A DNA stretch of 64,000 nucleotides, taken from Thiocystis violacea. Its GTDB lineage: Bacteria > Pseudomonadota > Gammaproteobacteria > Chromatiales > Chromatiaceae. The first letter of the stretch is position 1. Each line of letters begins with the position of its first letter. Location: contig NZ_NRRG01000002.1 in assembly GCF_016583575.1 (NCBI RefSeq), positions 124,001-188,000 of the forward strand, in the 5' to 3' direction. Positions 45,429-53,580 of this stretch are shown here, piece after piece. Both the position numbers and the translations under genes were made by a program. The notes under the pieces are model-generated. The model was not told the origin of the DNA. It worked only from the letters and a program-made list of their open reading frames with translations, and did no database searches.

Positions 45429-45773
45429 TCAAAAGGTTCCGCCGTTCCAGCCGAACAGATGTCCGGGCGGCGCGGCGAACTCGATATAGATTCGCTCGGA
45501 GGGCACGCCGAGCGCCCCGGACATGAGATCGCACAAGGCGCGCGAATAGTCGCTGGTCTTGTCCTCCGGCAGTCCCAGACTCTTGAGTTCGAGGTAGGCG
45601 GCGGGCCGGGCATCGCCGGCGAAGAGGATGTCGCGGCCATCCTCGAGAATCACCATGACATAGGATTCGGGCTTGCCGAGCATCTCGGCCAGCGCGCGGG
45701 ACGCGGTGGCGAGCAGGTCGGCGCGGCGATCGGTGGGGGCTTGGACGTTGGTCAGGATGCGGAGCGTGGGCAT
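45429..45773 (-). CDS. MIF/phenylpyruvate tautomerase family protein
   Basis: A 114-residue protein of the macrophage migration inhibitory factor (tautomerase) family. It begins MPTLRILTNVQ, where the Pro after Met is the catalytic base, includes the Lys near LELKSLGLP and ends GWNGGTF, the characteristic MIF C-terminus. I start at 45773, since Pro then becomes residue 1 after Met removal; a second ATG four bases... two codons upstream (45779) would give MPMPTLR. It is the first gene of the crtY-blh-rhodopsin run, with 15 bases before crtY. Role there unknown. Confidence 0.92.
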   Translation of the reverse strand: MPTLRILTNVQAPTDRRADLLATASRALAEMLGKPESYVMVILEDGRDILFAGDARPAAYLELKSLGLPEDKTSDYSRALCDLMSGALGVPSERIYIEFAAPPGHLFGWNGGTF

Positions 45774-45888
45774 GGGCATGGGTCTCGTGCGTTGGACAAC
45801 GGGGCCAATGATAGGGCAAGGCCGCCGGTATCGTCCGTTCCAACGCATCCCAGGTGCGACCACACGGTGAGGCGTACCAGCCATCACC

Positions 45889-45928
45889 CGTAGGATGGGC
45901 AGAGCGAGAGCGATGCCCATCCCGTACG
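45889..45928. repeat. Palindromic extragenic repeat (GGATGGGC ... GCCCATCC)
   Basis: GTAGGATGGGC (45890-45900) and GCCCATCCCGTAC (45915-45927) form an inverted repeat around AGAGCGAGAGCGAT. A related copy lies at 47916-47948. It is upstream of the tautomerase gene. Confidence 0.7.
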
Positions 45929-46056
45929 CTCCGAGGCCCAAGATACAAGGCCATGGTCGCACCCACGCATCCCGAACCCTCAAAGCGAACGCGAAACGGG
46001 GCGATCCCAGGCGTCGCTCCCGAAACCGGCCGGGCCGGATCCACTGAAGACCCGAC

Positions 46057-47223
46057 TCACCGATCGAGCGGCAGGATCCGCAACAAGGCCCCATCGCGCT
46101 GGTCGGTCAAGACATAAAGATAGCCATCCGGTCCCTGACGCACGTCGCGGACGCGCTGGCCGATGGTCAGTTTTTCCTCGCCGATCACGGTCTCGCCATC
46201 AAGCTGGATCTTGCGGATCTGGCCGAACTTGAGCGCGCCGCTGAAGAGCTGTCCCTTCCAGCCCGGATAGCGGTCGCCGCTGTAGTAGGCCAACCCGCTG
46301 GGCGCCTTGGACGGGGTCCAGTTCACCTTGGGCGCGGGGACATCGGCGCGCTGGCCGTGGTCGGAGATCGCCGGCCCCCAGTATTCCTTGCTGTAGGTGA
46401 CCTCGGGCCAGCCGTAGTTCTGTCCGGGGATGATGAGGTTCAGCTCATCGCCACCTCGGGCGCCATGTTCGGTGGCCCAGACGCGCCCGCTCTCGGGGTC
46501 GCGGGTCAGTCCCTGGATATTGCGATGACCCAGGCTGTGGATCTCGGGCCGAGCGCCGACCTCGCGGGTGAAGGGATTGTCCGCCGGAACGCCGCCATGC
46601 TCGTCCAGCCGCACGATCTTGCCGAACAGGGTTCCAAGCCGCTGGGCTTGCCGACGAATGGGCTCGCCCCGGAAGGAGACCGGCGTATTGCCGCCATCGC
46701 CGAGGCTCATCAGCAGAGTCTTGTCCGGCAGCCAGAGAAGCCTGGAGCCGAAATGCTGGCCGTCCGACTTGGTGTCTGGATTCTGGAACAGAATCTCCAG
46801 ATCCGCGAGCCGGTCGCCGGTGAACCGACCGCGAGCGAGCGCGGTGCGGTTGGCCTCACTGGTTCCGGTCGCATAGGTGAGGTAAACCCAGGGATGGCGC
46901 TCGAAGTCCGGATGCGGGGCGATGTCCATGAGTCCGCCCTGCCCGTGGGACAGAATCTCCGGAAGACCGCCGATGGGCGTCGGATCCAGCTTGCCGTCGC
47001 GGATGAGGCGCAGCCGTCCAGGCCGCTCGGTCACCAGGGCGGATCCATCCGGCAGCCAGGCGATGGACCAGGGATGCTCAAGCCCCTTGACGAGGGTCTC
47101 CGCGCGCCAACCGCGCGCCTCGGGCACATCGCCCGTGGGCTTGACCGGACCCGGAGGGGAGGCGCCATGCGCGAGGGCAACGCAGACCAGGAGACAGGGA
47201 AGCAAGGCGGAAGGGGATTTCAT
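46057..47223 (-). CDS. PQQ-dependent sugar dehydrogenase family protein (Asd-like)
   Basis: A 388-residue exported protein with a signal peptide (MKSPSALLPCLLVCVALAHGASP). The beta-propeller of the soluble glucose/sorbosone dehydrogenase family is recognisable: LEHPWSIAWLPDGSALVTERPGRL, GGLMDIAPHPDFERHPWVYLTYA, HFGSRLLWLPDKTLLMSLGDG, LGHRNIQGL and GGDELNLIIPGQNYGWPEV. It likely oxidises an aldose with PQQ in the periplasm; the acceptor is unknown. The start at 47223 matches the signal peptide; the upstream extension is unconvincing. Confidence 0.9.
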   Translation of the reverse strand: MKSPSALLPCLLVCVALAHGASPPGPVKPTGDVPEARGWRAETLVKGLEHPWSIAWLPDGSALVTERPGRLRLIRDGKLDPTPIGGLPEILSHGQGGLMDIAPHPDFERHPWVYLTYATGTSEANRTALARGRFTGDRLADLEILFQNPDTKSDGQHFGSRLLWLPDKTLLMSLGDGGNTPVSFRGEPIRRQAQRLGTLFGKIVRLDEHGGVPADNPFTREVGARPEIHSLGHRNIQGLTRDPESGRVWATEHGARGGDELNLIIPGQNYGWPEVTYSKEYWGPAISDHGQRADVPAPKVNWTPSKAPSGLAYYSGDRYPGWKGQLFSGALKFGQIRKIQLDGETVIGEEKLTIGQRVRDVRQGPDGYLYVLTDQRDGALLRILPLDR

Positions 47224-47248
47224 CCGGTGCTCCGCATGGATTCGAAGT

Positions 47249-47707
47249 CTAGGCCGGGGACGGGGCGTCACCGGCCGGATCGGCTTCGGCGACTGGCCGC
47301 TCGGATGGAGCTTCGCCGCGCGCCTGAAGCGTCTCGAATGGATCGGGCGCCCGGCGCGCCTGCCCGGCATCCTTGAGCCGTCCGAGATAATCGAGCCAGA
47401 GCGGCTGCCAGGCGCGGCCCAGCTTGTACAGATATTGCCAGTCGTAGAGACCCGAGTCGTGACCGTCGTCGAAATGGATCTTGAGCGCGTAGAGGCCGAT
47501 CGGCTGCAACTGCGTGATATTCACCCCCTCCTTGCCGACCTGGAGCTTGGCCGTGGCGGGTGAATGGCCGCGCACCTCGGCCGAGGGCGAATAGACCCGC
47601 AGATACTCGCAGGGCAGACGGAAGCGCGCCCCATCGTCGAACAGGATCTCAAGCACGCGGGACTGCTGGTGCAGTTGGATATCGGTCGGGAGCGAATGCT
47701 GTTCCAT
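47249..47707 (-). CDS. DUF971 / GBBH-like N-terminal domain protein
   Basis: A 152-residue DUF971 protein (gamma-butyrobetaine-hydroxylase-like N-terminal domain). Landmarks are LPTDIQLHQQSRVLEILFDDG, FRLPCEYLRVYSPSAEVRGH and the HDSGLYDWQYLYKLG motif. The family often accompanies haem, iron-sulfur or ParA/Mrp genes; ferrochelatase is the next gene upstream. I start at 47707 because conserved sequence begins there. The roughly 30-residue C-terminal tail (APSERPVAEADPAG) is low-complexity. Confidence 0.88.
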   Translation of the reverse strand: MEQHSLPTDIQLHQQSRVLEILFDDGARFRLPCEYLRVYSPSAEVRGHSPATAKLQVGKEGVNITQLQPIGLYALKIHFDDGHDSGLYDWQYLYKLGRAWQPLWLDYLGRLKDAGQARRAPDPFETLQARGEAPSERPVAEADPAGDAPSPA

Positions 47708-47915
47708 GGAAAACCCGGTCGTCGCGAATGGCTGTTGCGGGCCATGATTGGGGCGGGTTGACGAACGCCAACCATCCAGGGGACGGGGAAAGCGGGTCGG
47801 ACGGGTTTCGCCGCGCTCCCCATCCATGCCCCTTGAGGCTCGGAGCCAGGAGGATGGGGATGCCGCCTCTCGGCCAGGCTCGGCCGGCTTATGTCTTGAG
47901 CTTTCGGAGTTTGGA

Positions 47916-47948
47916 GGATGGGTTTCGCTTTGCTCTACCCATCCTACG
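47916..47948. repeat. Palindromic extragenic repeat overlapping the hemH stop codon
   Basis: GGATGGGT (47916-47923) and ACCCATCC (47937-47944) form an inverted repeat followed by TACG. The CTA at 47944-47946 is the hemH stop on the minus strand, so the repeat sets the end of the gene. It is related to the copy at 45889-45928. Confidence 0.7.
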
Positions 47949-49044
47949 CCTTGGCCCCCATGGCGCGCGCGCGGGCGGCACGGGCGGCGAGTCCGGCGGC
48001 GTCGATCGCGGGTCCGCGTACCTCCGGCCAGCCACCGCAGTGCCGGATGATCAGATCGGCCAGCATCGCCATGTGGTCGGCGTCGTCGTTCAGGCAGGGG
48101 ATGTAGCTGTAGGACTCGCCACCGGCCTCCAGAAAGAGGTGGCTGTTCTCGATCGAGATCTCTTCGAGCGTCTCCAGACAGTCGGCGGAAAAACCGGGCG
48201 AGAGCACCTGGACCGACTTCACGCCTTGCGCGCCCCATTCCTTGAGGGTGACGTCCGTATAGGGCTTGAGCCATTCGCGCTTGCCCAGACGGGACTGGAA
48301 GGAGAGGAACCAGCGCTCGGGGGGCAGTTCCAGATGTTCGGCGACCAGTCGCGCCGTTTTCTGGCACTGGCAATGGTAGGGATCGCCCTTCTCGAAATAC
48401 TCCTTGGGGATACCGTGAAAGGAGAACAGCAGGCGCTCGGCCTGACCCTCCTTGGCCCAGTGCGCGCGGATACTGGCGGCGAGCGCCTCGATATAGCCTG
48501 GCTCGTCGTGGTACTGGTTGATGAAGCGCAGCTCCGGCAGCCAGCGCCAGCGCCTAAGTTCCTGGGTGACGGCATCGAAGACCGAGGCGACGGTGGAGGC
48601 GGAATACTGCGGATAGAGCGGGAAGACCAGAACCCGACGGGCGTTGGCCAGCCGCAGCTCGGCCAGACCGGCGGCGACCGACGGGTTGCCGTAACGCATG
48701 GCCAGGGCGACCTTGACCGGACCGCCCAGCCGGGCATCGAGCAAGACCTGCATCGCCCTGGCCTGACGTCTGGAGATGTCGAGCAGGGGCGAGCCGTCCT
48801 GGGTCCAGATCGAACGATAGGCCGCCGCCGAGCGGGCCGGCCGCGTCCTCAGGATGACGCCATGCAGCAGCAGCATCCAGGGCAGTCGCGCCATCTCCAC
48901 GACGCGCCGGTCGGAGAGGAACTCGGCGAGATAGCGCCGCACGTCCGACACGCCGGGCGTATCCGGGGTGCCGAGATTGACCAGCAGGACACCGAGACAT
49001 TCCGGCGTGTCGTGGCGATAGTCAGGAGAATCCAGGAAGGTCAT
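47944..49044 (-). CDS. hemH: Ferrochelatase
   Basis: A 366-residue enzyme that inserts ferrous iron into protoporphyrin IX. Family segments are LGVLLVNLGTPDTP, RRYLAEFLSDRRVVE, RYGNPSVAAGLAEL, FPLYPQYSASTVASVF, SFHGIPKEYFEKGDPYHCQC (metal-site His), SFQSRLGKREWLKPYTD and SPGFSADCLETLEEI. The C-terminal tail (AGLAARAARARAMGAKA) is variable and ends inside a palindromic repeat. It follows the hemerythrin gene by 16 bases on the same strand and is probably co-transcribed. Confidence 0.97.
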   Translation of the reverse strand: MTFLDSPDYRHDTPECLGVLLVNLGTPDTPGVSDVRRYLAEFLSDRRVVEMARLPWMLLLHGVILRTRPARSAAAYRSIWTQDGSPLLDISRRQARAMQVLLDARLGGPVKVALAMRYGNPSVAAGLAELRLANARRVLVFPLYPQYSASTVASVFDAVTQELRRWRWLPELRFINQYHDEPGYIEALAASIRAHWAKEGQAERLLFSFHGIPKEYFEKGDPYHCQCQKTARLVAEHLELPPERWFLSFQSRLGKREWLKPYTDVTLKEWGAQGVKSVQVLSPGFSADCLETLEEISIENSHLFLEAGGESYSYIPCLNDDADHMAMLADLIIRHCGGWPEVRGPAIDAAGLAARAARARAMGAKA

Positions 49045-49060
49045 CCAAGGTACTCGTTCT

Positions 49061-49612
49061 TCAGTTGTGTATTTGCTCGAAGAGTTGGCGATAAAGCGCC
49101 TTGAACCGCCGCGGGTCGGGACTGCCGAACAGCGGATCCTCGGCGACAGGCGCGACCGCCTCGATCTCGGCCCAATCCGCGTCGGTCAGACATTCGCTGG
49201 CGATCGGAAAGGCCTCCCGGTCCTCTAGGACGATGTGCCCTCGAAAATTCCCGACCAGGGCGCGGCCGTCGGCCTCCACGTCCTCACGCAACAGCACCTC
49301 CTCGCGCAGGATTCCCCCTAACGCGGTGCGAAACCGCTTGGCCAGTTGGCTTAGCCCGGCGTGTTGACGCATCAGGATGCCGAAGACCTCATGATGTCCG
49401 GCGCCCTTGTCGAGCACGCGCTGGAAAATGAGATCCTCGGTCGGGTGATGGACGGTGTCGGCATAGGTCTCCATGTATTCAAGCAATTCCTCCATGAGTT
49501 CGTAATCCGGTTCGGCGCCGTCGTGAAACCGATTGAGCACCTCCTCGAGCAGATCGATCAACCGGCCGAGCCGGGCGTGATCTTGAGCGAGTTTTATCAT
49601 GACGGGATGCAT
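49061..49612 (-). CDS. Hemerythrin HHE-domain protein
   Basis: A 183-residue four-helix bundle with the hemerythrin-like ligand pattern: QDHARLGRLID, VHHPTEDLIFQRV, HHEVFGILMRQHAGL and GHIVLEDREAFPIA (His and Glu/Asp residues for a di-iron site). Such proteins handle iron, oxygen or NO. The YtfE/RIC-type is possible but the N-terminal domain of that family is absent. Start at 49612 follows GAGGAGAAGG. It lies between the K+ channel and hemH genes. Confidence 0.9.
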   Translation of the reverse strand: MHPVMIKLAQDHARLGRLIDLLEEVLNRFHDGAEPDYELMEELLEYMETYADTVHHPTEDLIFQRVLDKGAGHHEVFGILMRQHAGLSQLAKRFRTALGGILREEVLLREDVEADGRALVGNFRGHIVLEDREAFPIASECLTDADWAEIEAVAPVAEDPLFGSPDPRRFKALYRQLFEQIHN

Positions 49613-49657
49613 ATGCCTTCTCCTCGGGTGGACCAGCGATCGCTGGCCAGTATGACA

Positions 49658-51364
49658 TCATCGGGATCGTTGCCAAGCCGCGATCCAACGCCAGACGGCG
49701 CCCTCGCGCCGGCTCTCCCCGGTCGCGACATAGCCTAGCGCATGGAGATTGCGCAGCCCCCAGTCCATGTGCCAGCGCGCCTCCTCGCGACCGCAGAAGA
49801 GCAGACGGTCCTCCTCGTGAATCCGATCGTCGAGATCCGGCAGCAGAAAACGCTCGTCGTTGCGGATCAGTAGCAGCGGGATGGCCAGCAGTTGCCGGTC
49901 GCGATCCCGAGGATCCCGCAGCAGGGTTCCCAGGGTAACGGGGCGGCCGCGCTGGTCGGCATCGCAGAGCGCGAACGCCTGCGTCCTGTCGACGGTTACC
50001 TCCCAGACATAGGGCTTGCGCTCATCGACTAGGGCGATGATCCGGCTCACCAGCACACCGGCCCAGCTCTCGTCCTGAAAGCGGGCCAGGTTGGTGAAAT
50101 CCGCCAGCAGCGGGGTAACCAGGCGCACCCGGATACGATGGGCGATGATGGTGCTGGGATTCATGATCGCATGCGCCCCGACGCGATCGAACAGCTCCTG
50201 ATTCTGGATATGATTCTCGCGCGCGATCACGAAGAGGTCCGAATTCAGCGACAGCGCGGTCATGATGATGGAGAGATTGTCGGCGTCATGATCGGTTCCG
50301 GCGACCAGCCCGACGGTCCGCCCGATCTCCGCCTGCTCGAGCGTCACCGCCTCGGTGCCGCGACCGTGCACCACCCCCTCCGGTGGAATACCCGTCTTGT
50401 GCGGGGCCGCCTCGATGACGGACAGCTCGAATCCCTGTTCCTTGAGATGCTTGTACATGGCCTTGCCGAAGCGACCATAGCCGCAAATGATCCAACGGCC
50501 TCGGCTCGGCGGGTATTTCGGCTCGCTCAGCACGTCGCCGCCGTATCCGGAGAGCCAGTCGACCAACAGGGTCTGACAGGGCGCCTGAATGGCGACGGCG
50601 ATGTAAAGCGCGAAGGTGTCGAAGGGGTCATAGATATGATCGGTGCCGAAGGAGGCCATGTTGGCCTCGGTCTCGTGCGAATCGGCCCGGCAGATGACCT
50701 TGATGCGGGGATGCAGCAGCTTGGAGGCGATGGCGATCTTGAGATTGGCCTCGTTCACGTTGGTCAGGGCCACCACGCCCTGGCACAGGGGATGATTGAG
50801 TCCCGCGGCCCGCAGCATCTGGGGACCGCGCGCGTCCGCGCAGAGCGCGGGCACGAACTCGCGCTGGTTATCGAGCTGGAGCACGCTGATCCGCTCGGGA
50901 TCGACATCGATCACGACCGCCTGGAGGTGGCGATCGGTCAAGCCGCGAACCAAGGCGCCCCCGGTCTGACCATAACCGCAGACCAGATAGAAGGGCTGAG
51001 TCAGCCGACGCACCCGATTGCGAAAGCTCAGTTCCGCGATGGCCTTTTGCAGCGCGGCGTCCTGCAGGAGCGCGATCAGATTGCCGACGGCATAGATCCA
51101 GACCGCGACCGTGAAGAACACCGAGATCGAGACCCAGAGGCGCTGGGCATCGGTGAAGGCGTTCGGCAGCTCGCCAAAACCGATGGTCGTCGACATGTAG
51201 CTGACGAAATAAAAGGCATGAAAAAGGCTCATCGTGGTCGGCTGGCCGGCGGCATCCTGGGCGGTGATGAGCGCCAGCCCCGCCATCGCCACCGCGTAGA
51301 CAACGATCAGCGTCAAGAGCGGCGCGCGCATCCGCCGCAGGATGAGAAAAAAGATGGTATCCAT
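49658..51364 (-). CDS. Potassium channel with TrkA-N/RCK domains
   Basis: A 568-residue protein. A two-helix pore module (about 12-85) holds the selectivity filter in SYMSTTIGFGELPNAF, then two RCK/TrkA-N Rossmann domains follow. The first is FYLVCGYGQTGGALVRGL with VIDVDPERI and the second is RWIICGYGRFGKAMYKHL with VIEAAP. A C-terminal region ends in LLFCGREEARWHMDWG. It is likely a ligand-gated K+ channel regulated by NAD(H) or another nucleotide. It is followed by the hemerythrin gene and preceded by a small membrane-protein gene with a 40-base gap. Confidence 0.9.
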   Translation of the reverse strand: MDTIFFLILRRMRAPLLTLIVVYAVAMAGLALITAQDAAGQPTTMSLFHAFYFVSYMSTTIGFGELPNAFTDAQRLWVSISVFFTVAVWIYAVGNLIALLQDAALQKAIAELSFRNRVRRLTQPFYLVCGYGQTGGALVRGLTDRHLQAVVIDVDPERISVLQLDNQREFVPALCADARGPQMLRAAGLNHPLCQGVVALTNVNEANLKIAIASKLLHPRIKVICRADSHETEANMASFGTDHIYDPFDTFALYIAVAIQAPCQTLLVDWLSGYGGDVLSEPKYPPSRGRWIICGYGRFGKAMYKHLKEQGFELSVIEAAPHKTGIPPEGVVHGRGTEAVTLEQAEIGRTVGLVAGTDHDADNLSIIMTALSLNSDLFVIARENHIQNQELFDRVGAHAIMNPSTIIAHRIRVRLVTPLLADFTNLARFQDESWAGVLVSRIIALVDERKPYVWEVTVDRTQAFALCDADQRGRPVTLGTLLRDPRDRDRQLLAIPLLLIRNDERFLLPDLDDRIHEEDRLLFCGREEARWHMDWGLRNLHALGYVATGESRREGAVWRWIAAWQRSR

Positions 51365-51404
51365 GACAGCCTATACCCGGACAGCCCCGAAGGCGCCGCT
51401 CGTG

Positions 51405-51788
51405 CTAGCGGCGCAGCATGACGGTCTCGATCACCAGCAGCGTCACCGACACCACGTTGGCGATCATGGCCCCGCCGGACAGGGAGACGATGCTGGCCAT
51501 GACCGATGGGGTCATTCCGATATCGGTCGCGTGGACCGCCAGTGTCCAGACCAGGGACGCGGCCAGCAGTTGCAGCATGGCCACCAGACTGGTCGCGAGC
51601 AGCACCGCGCCCATCTGGGTGCGGTCGCCGAACTTGAGCACGGTGGCGATCATGTTGACGACCACCACCGCGAACAGCTCCCAGGCATGATGATGATCAG
51701 GATTGTCGATATCCCCGACGAAGAAGCCGAAATTCAGGGTCAGGGCCAGGACGATGAAAAAGCCGAAGACGACTTTCTCTGGATTCAT
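51405..51788 (-). CDS. Small membrane protein (DUF6394-like)
   Basis: A 127-residue protein with four hydrophobic helices (KVVFGFFIVLALTLNFGFFVGDI, LFAVVVVNMIATVLKFG, AVLLATSLVAMLQLLAASLVWTLA and MIANVVSVTLLVIETVML). A polar NPDHHHAWELF segment lies between the first two. I place it with the DUF6394 membrane family by general pattern only. It precedes the K+ channel gene by 40 bases on the same strand, so it may be an auxiliary subunit. Confidence 0.65.
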   Translation of the reverse strand: MNPEKVVFGFFIVLALTLNFGFFVGDIDNPDHHHAWELFAVVVVNMIATVLKFGDRTQMGAVLLATSLVAMLQLLAASLVWTLAVHATDIGMTPSVMASIVSLSGGAMIANVVSVTLLVIETVMLRR

Positions 51789-51880
51789 GGTCGGGTTTCC
51801 CGTGGTTAGAAGAGTTCGGCGTCATGGTCGCCAGTCGCGTCCACAAGGCCATTCAGCCTAAAAAGAGCTGTCAGCTTTCA

Positions 51881-51908
51881 GCCTCCAGCCTCCAGCCTCC
51901 AGCCTCCA
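51881..51908. repeat. Tandem GCCTCCA repeat (four units)
   Basis: Four consecutive 7-base GCCTCCA units, followed by AGATATTGGG. Related CAGCTTTCAGC and GGCTGGAGGCTG fragments flank it on both sides. It lies between the small membrane-protein gene and the citramalate synthase gene. Confidence 0.8.
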
Positions 51909-52008
51909 GATATTGGGAATCAGCCACTTGGCCATTGACCGGGACCGGCCGAGGCTCACCCATGGGTGAAGCCTGCAAAAGGCTGGAGGCTGATCGCTGG
52001 CGGCTGAT

Positions 52009-53580
52009 TCAGACGCGGGCCGACGGCTCGGCGCCCGCCTTGCGCTCCGCCAGTTCCCGATGCATCAGAATGTTGAGCATGCGCAGCGTGGCGGCGATGG
52101 CGGCGAAGACCTGGTTGGCGTGGACGCCGCGCGTGCGCAGCTCGCCCTGCTCGGTCTGCCAGGTGATGCTGCATTCGGTGAGCGCGTCGGTGCGCCCGCC
52201 CTTGGGGATGCGGACCTCGAAATCCGTGAGCGCCGGCAACGCGAAACCCTGTTTCTTGAGAACCTTGGACAGGGCGCTGGTGAAGGCGTCGTAACCGCCA
52301 TTGCCGGCGCCGGACGCGGCGTGGATCTCATCGTCGAGCCGGATCTTGATGCTGGCCATGGACGCCAGGTCCAGGCTGGACGCGATGGAGCATCCCAGCA
52401 GCTCGGCGTGATCGTAGTCCTTGCTCTCCAGCACCTCGGCGATGATGAAGGGCAGATCCTCGGCGGTGATGGTCTTCTTGGAATCGCCCAGTTCGACGAT
52501 GCGTTTCAAAACCTTGCGCTGATTGTCCTCGGACAGATCGATATCGAGCCGTTCGAGATTCTTCGACAGCGACGCCTTGCCCGCCAGCTTGCCAAGGGCG
52601 TATTTGCGCCGCCGGGCGAACCGCTCGGGCGAGAGCCGACTGTGATAAAGGCTGCCCTTCTTGTCGCCGTCGGCGTGGATGCCGGCGGTCTGGGTGAAGA
52701 CATCGGCCCCGACGATGGGGGCGTTGTCAGCGATCCGCTTGCCGGAGAAGTATTCGACCAGCTCGCTCACGCGCGCCAGGTGGGTCTCGTCGATCCCGAT
52801 CTCGAAGCCGAGCTGATCGCGCAGATTGACCGCGACCTCCGCCAGCGAGGCGTTGCCGGCGCGCTCGCCGAGACAGTTGACGGTGCAGTGCACGGCGGCG
52901 GCGCCGGCCTGGGCGGCGGCCAGGACATTGGCGGTCGCCAGTCCGTAGTCATTGTGCGGATGGAAGTCGAACAGGAGGCCAGGGAAGCGCCGGACCATGT
53001 CCGAAACGGCGGCGGAGACCCGATCCGGGGTCATGACGCCGAGCGTATCGGGCAGCATGAAGTGACCGATGCCGGCGTCCGCGAGGCGCTCGACCAGTGC
53101 GTAGACATAGCCGGGGTTGTCTCGGTAGCCGTTGGACCAGTCCTCCAGATAGAGGTTGGTCTGAAGACCATGCGCGCAAGCGTGCTCAATGGTGACGCGG
53201 ACATCGGCGAGGTGCTGGTCGAGCGTCTTGCCGAGCTGGCCGCGACAGTGCTTCTCGCTGCCCTTGGCGAGCAGGTTGATGACGCGCCCGCCGGCGCTCC
53301 GGATCCAATCCACGCTCTGGCCGCCGTCGACGAAGCCCAGCACCTCGACCCGTTGCGCCAGATCGCGCTCCTCGGCCCAGGCGATGATCTGGGCGACGGC
53401 CGCGGCCTCGCCGGAGGAGACGCGCGCCGAGGCGACCTCGATGCGGTCGACCCGAACCTGTTCCAGCAGCGCCTTGGCGAGATTGACCTTCTCGTCGGGC
53501 GAAAAGGAGACGCCCTGGGTCTGCTCGCCGTCGCGCAGGGTGGTGTCCATGATGCGGACATAACGACCGGTCGCGCTCAT
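52009..53580 (-). CDS. cimA: 2-isopropylmalate/citramalate synthase family (likely citramalate synthase)
   Basis: A 523-residue acyl-transferring aldolase. The barrel has MDTTLRDGEQTQGVSFSPDE, FHPHNDYGLATANVL (metal histidines) and FTQTAGIHADGDKKG. A C-terminal regulatory domain follows with CSIASSLDLASMASIKIRL. It condenses acetyl-CoA with pyruvate (citramalate) or a branched 2-oxo acid. The CimA reading is favoured by its overlap with thrC, because both feed 2-oxobutyrate for isoleucine, but alpha-isopropylmalate or homocitrate synthase cannot be excluded. Its start codon overlaps the thrC stop (ATGA, 53577-53580). Confidence 0.75.
   Translation of the reverse strand: MSATGRYVRIMDTTLRDGEQTQGVSFSPDEKVNLAKALLEQVRVDRIEVASARVSSGEAAAVAQIIAWAEERDLAQRVEVLGFVDGGQSVDWIRSAGGRVINLLAKGSEKHCRGQLGKTLDQHLADVRVTIEHACAHGLQTNLYLEDWSNGYRDNPGYVYALVERLADAGIGHFMLPDTLGVMTPDRVSAAVSDMVRRFPGLLFDFHPHNDYGLATANVLAAAQAGAAAVHCTVNCLGERAGNASLAEVAVNLRDQLGFEIGIDETHLARVSELVEYFSGKRIADNAPIVGADVFTQTAGIHADGDKKGSLYHSRLSPERFARRRKYALGKLAGKASLSKNLERLDIDLSEDNQRKVLKRIVELGDSKKTITAEDLPFIIAEVLESKDYDHAELLGCSIASSLDLASMASIKIRLDDEIHAASGAGNGGYDAFTSALSKVLKKQGFALPALTDFEVRIPKGGRTDALTECSITWQTEQGELRTRGVHANQVFAAIAATLRMLNILMHRELAERKAGAEPSARV

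Noticed and set aside
45429-46094. A longer version of the tautomerase with about 107 extra N-terminal residues
   Set aside because: The catalytic Pro must follow the initiator Met in this family, so the start at 45773 is correct.
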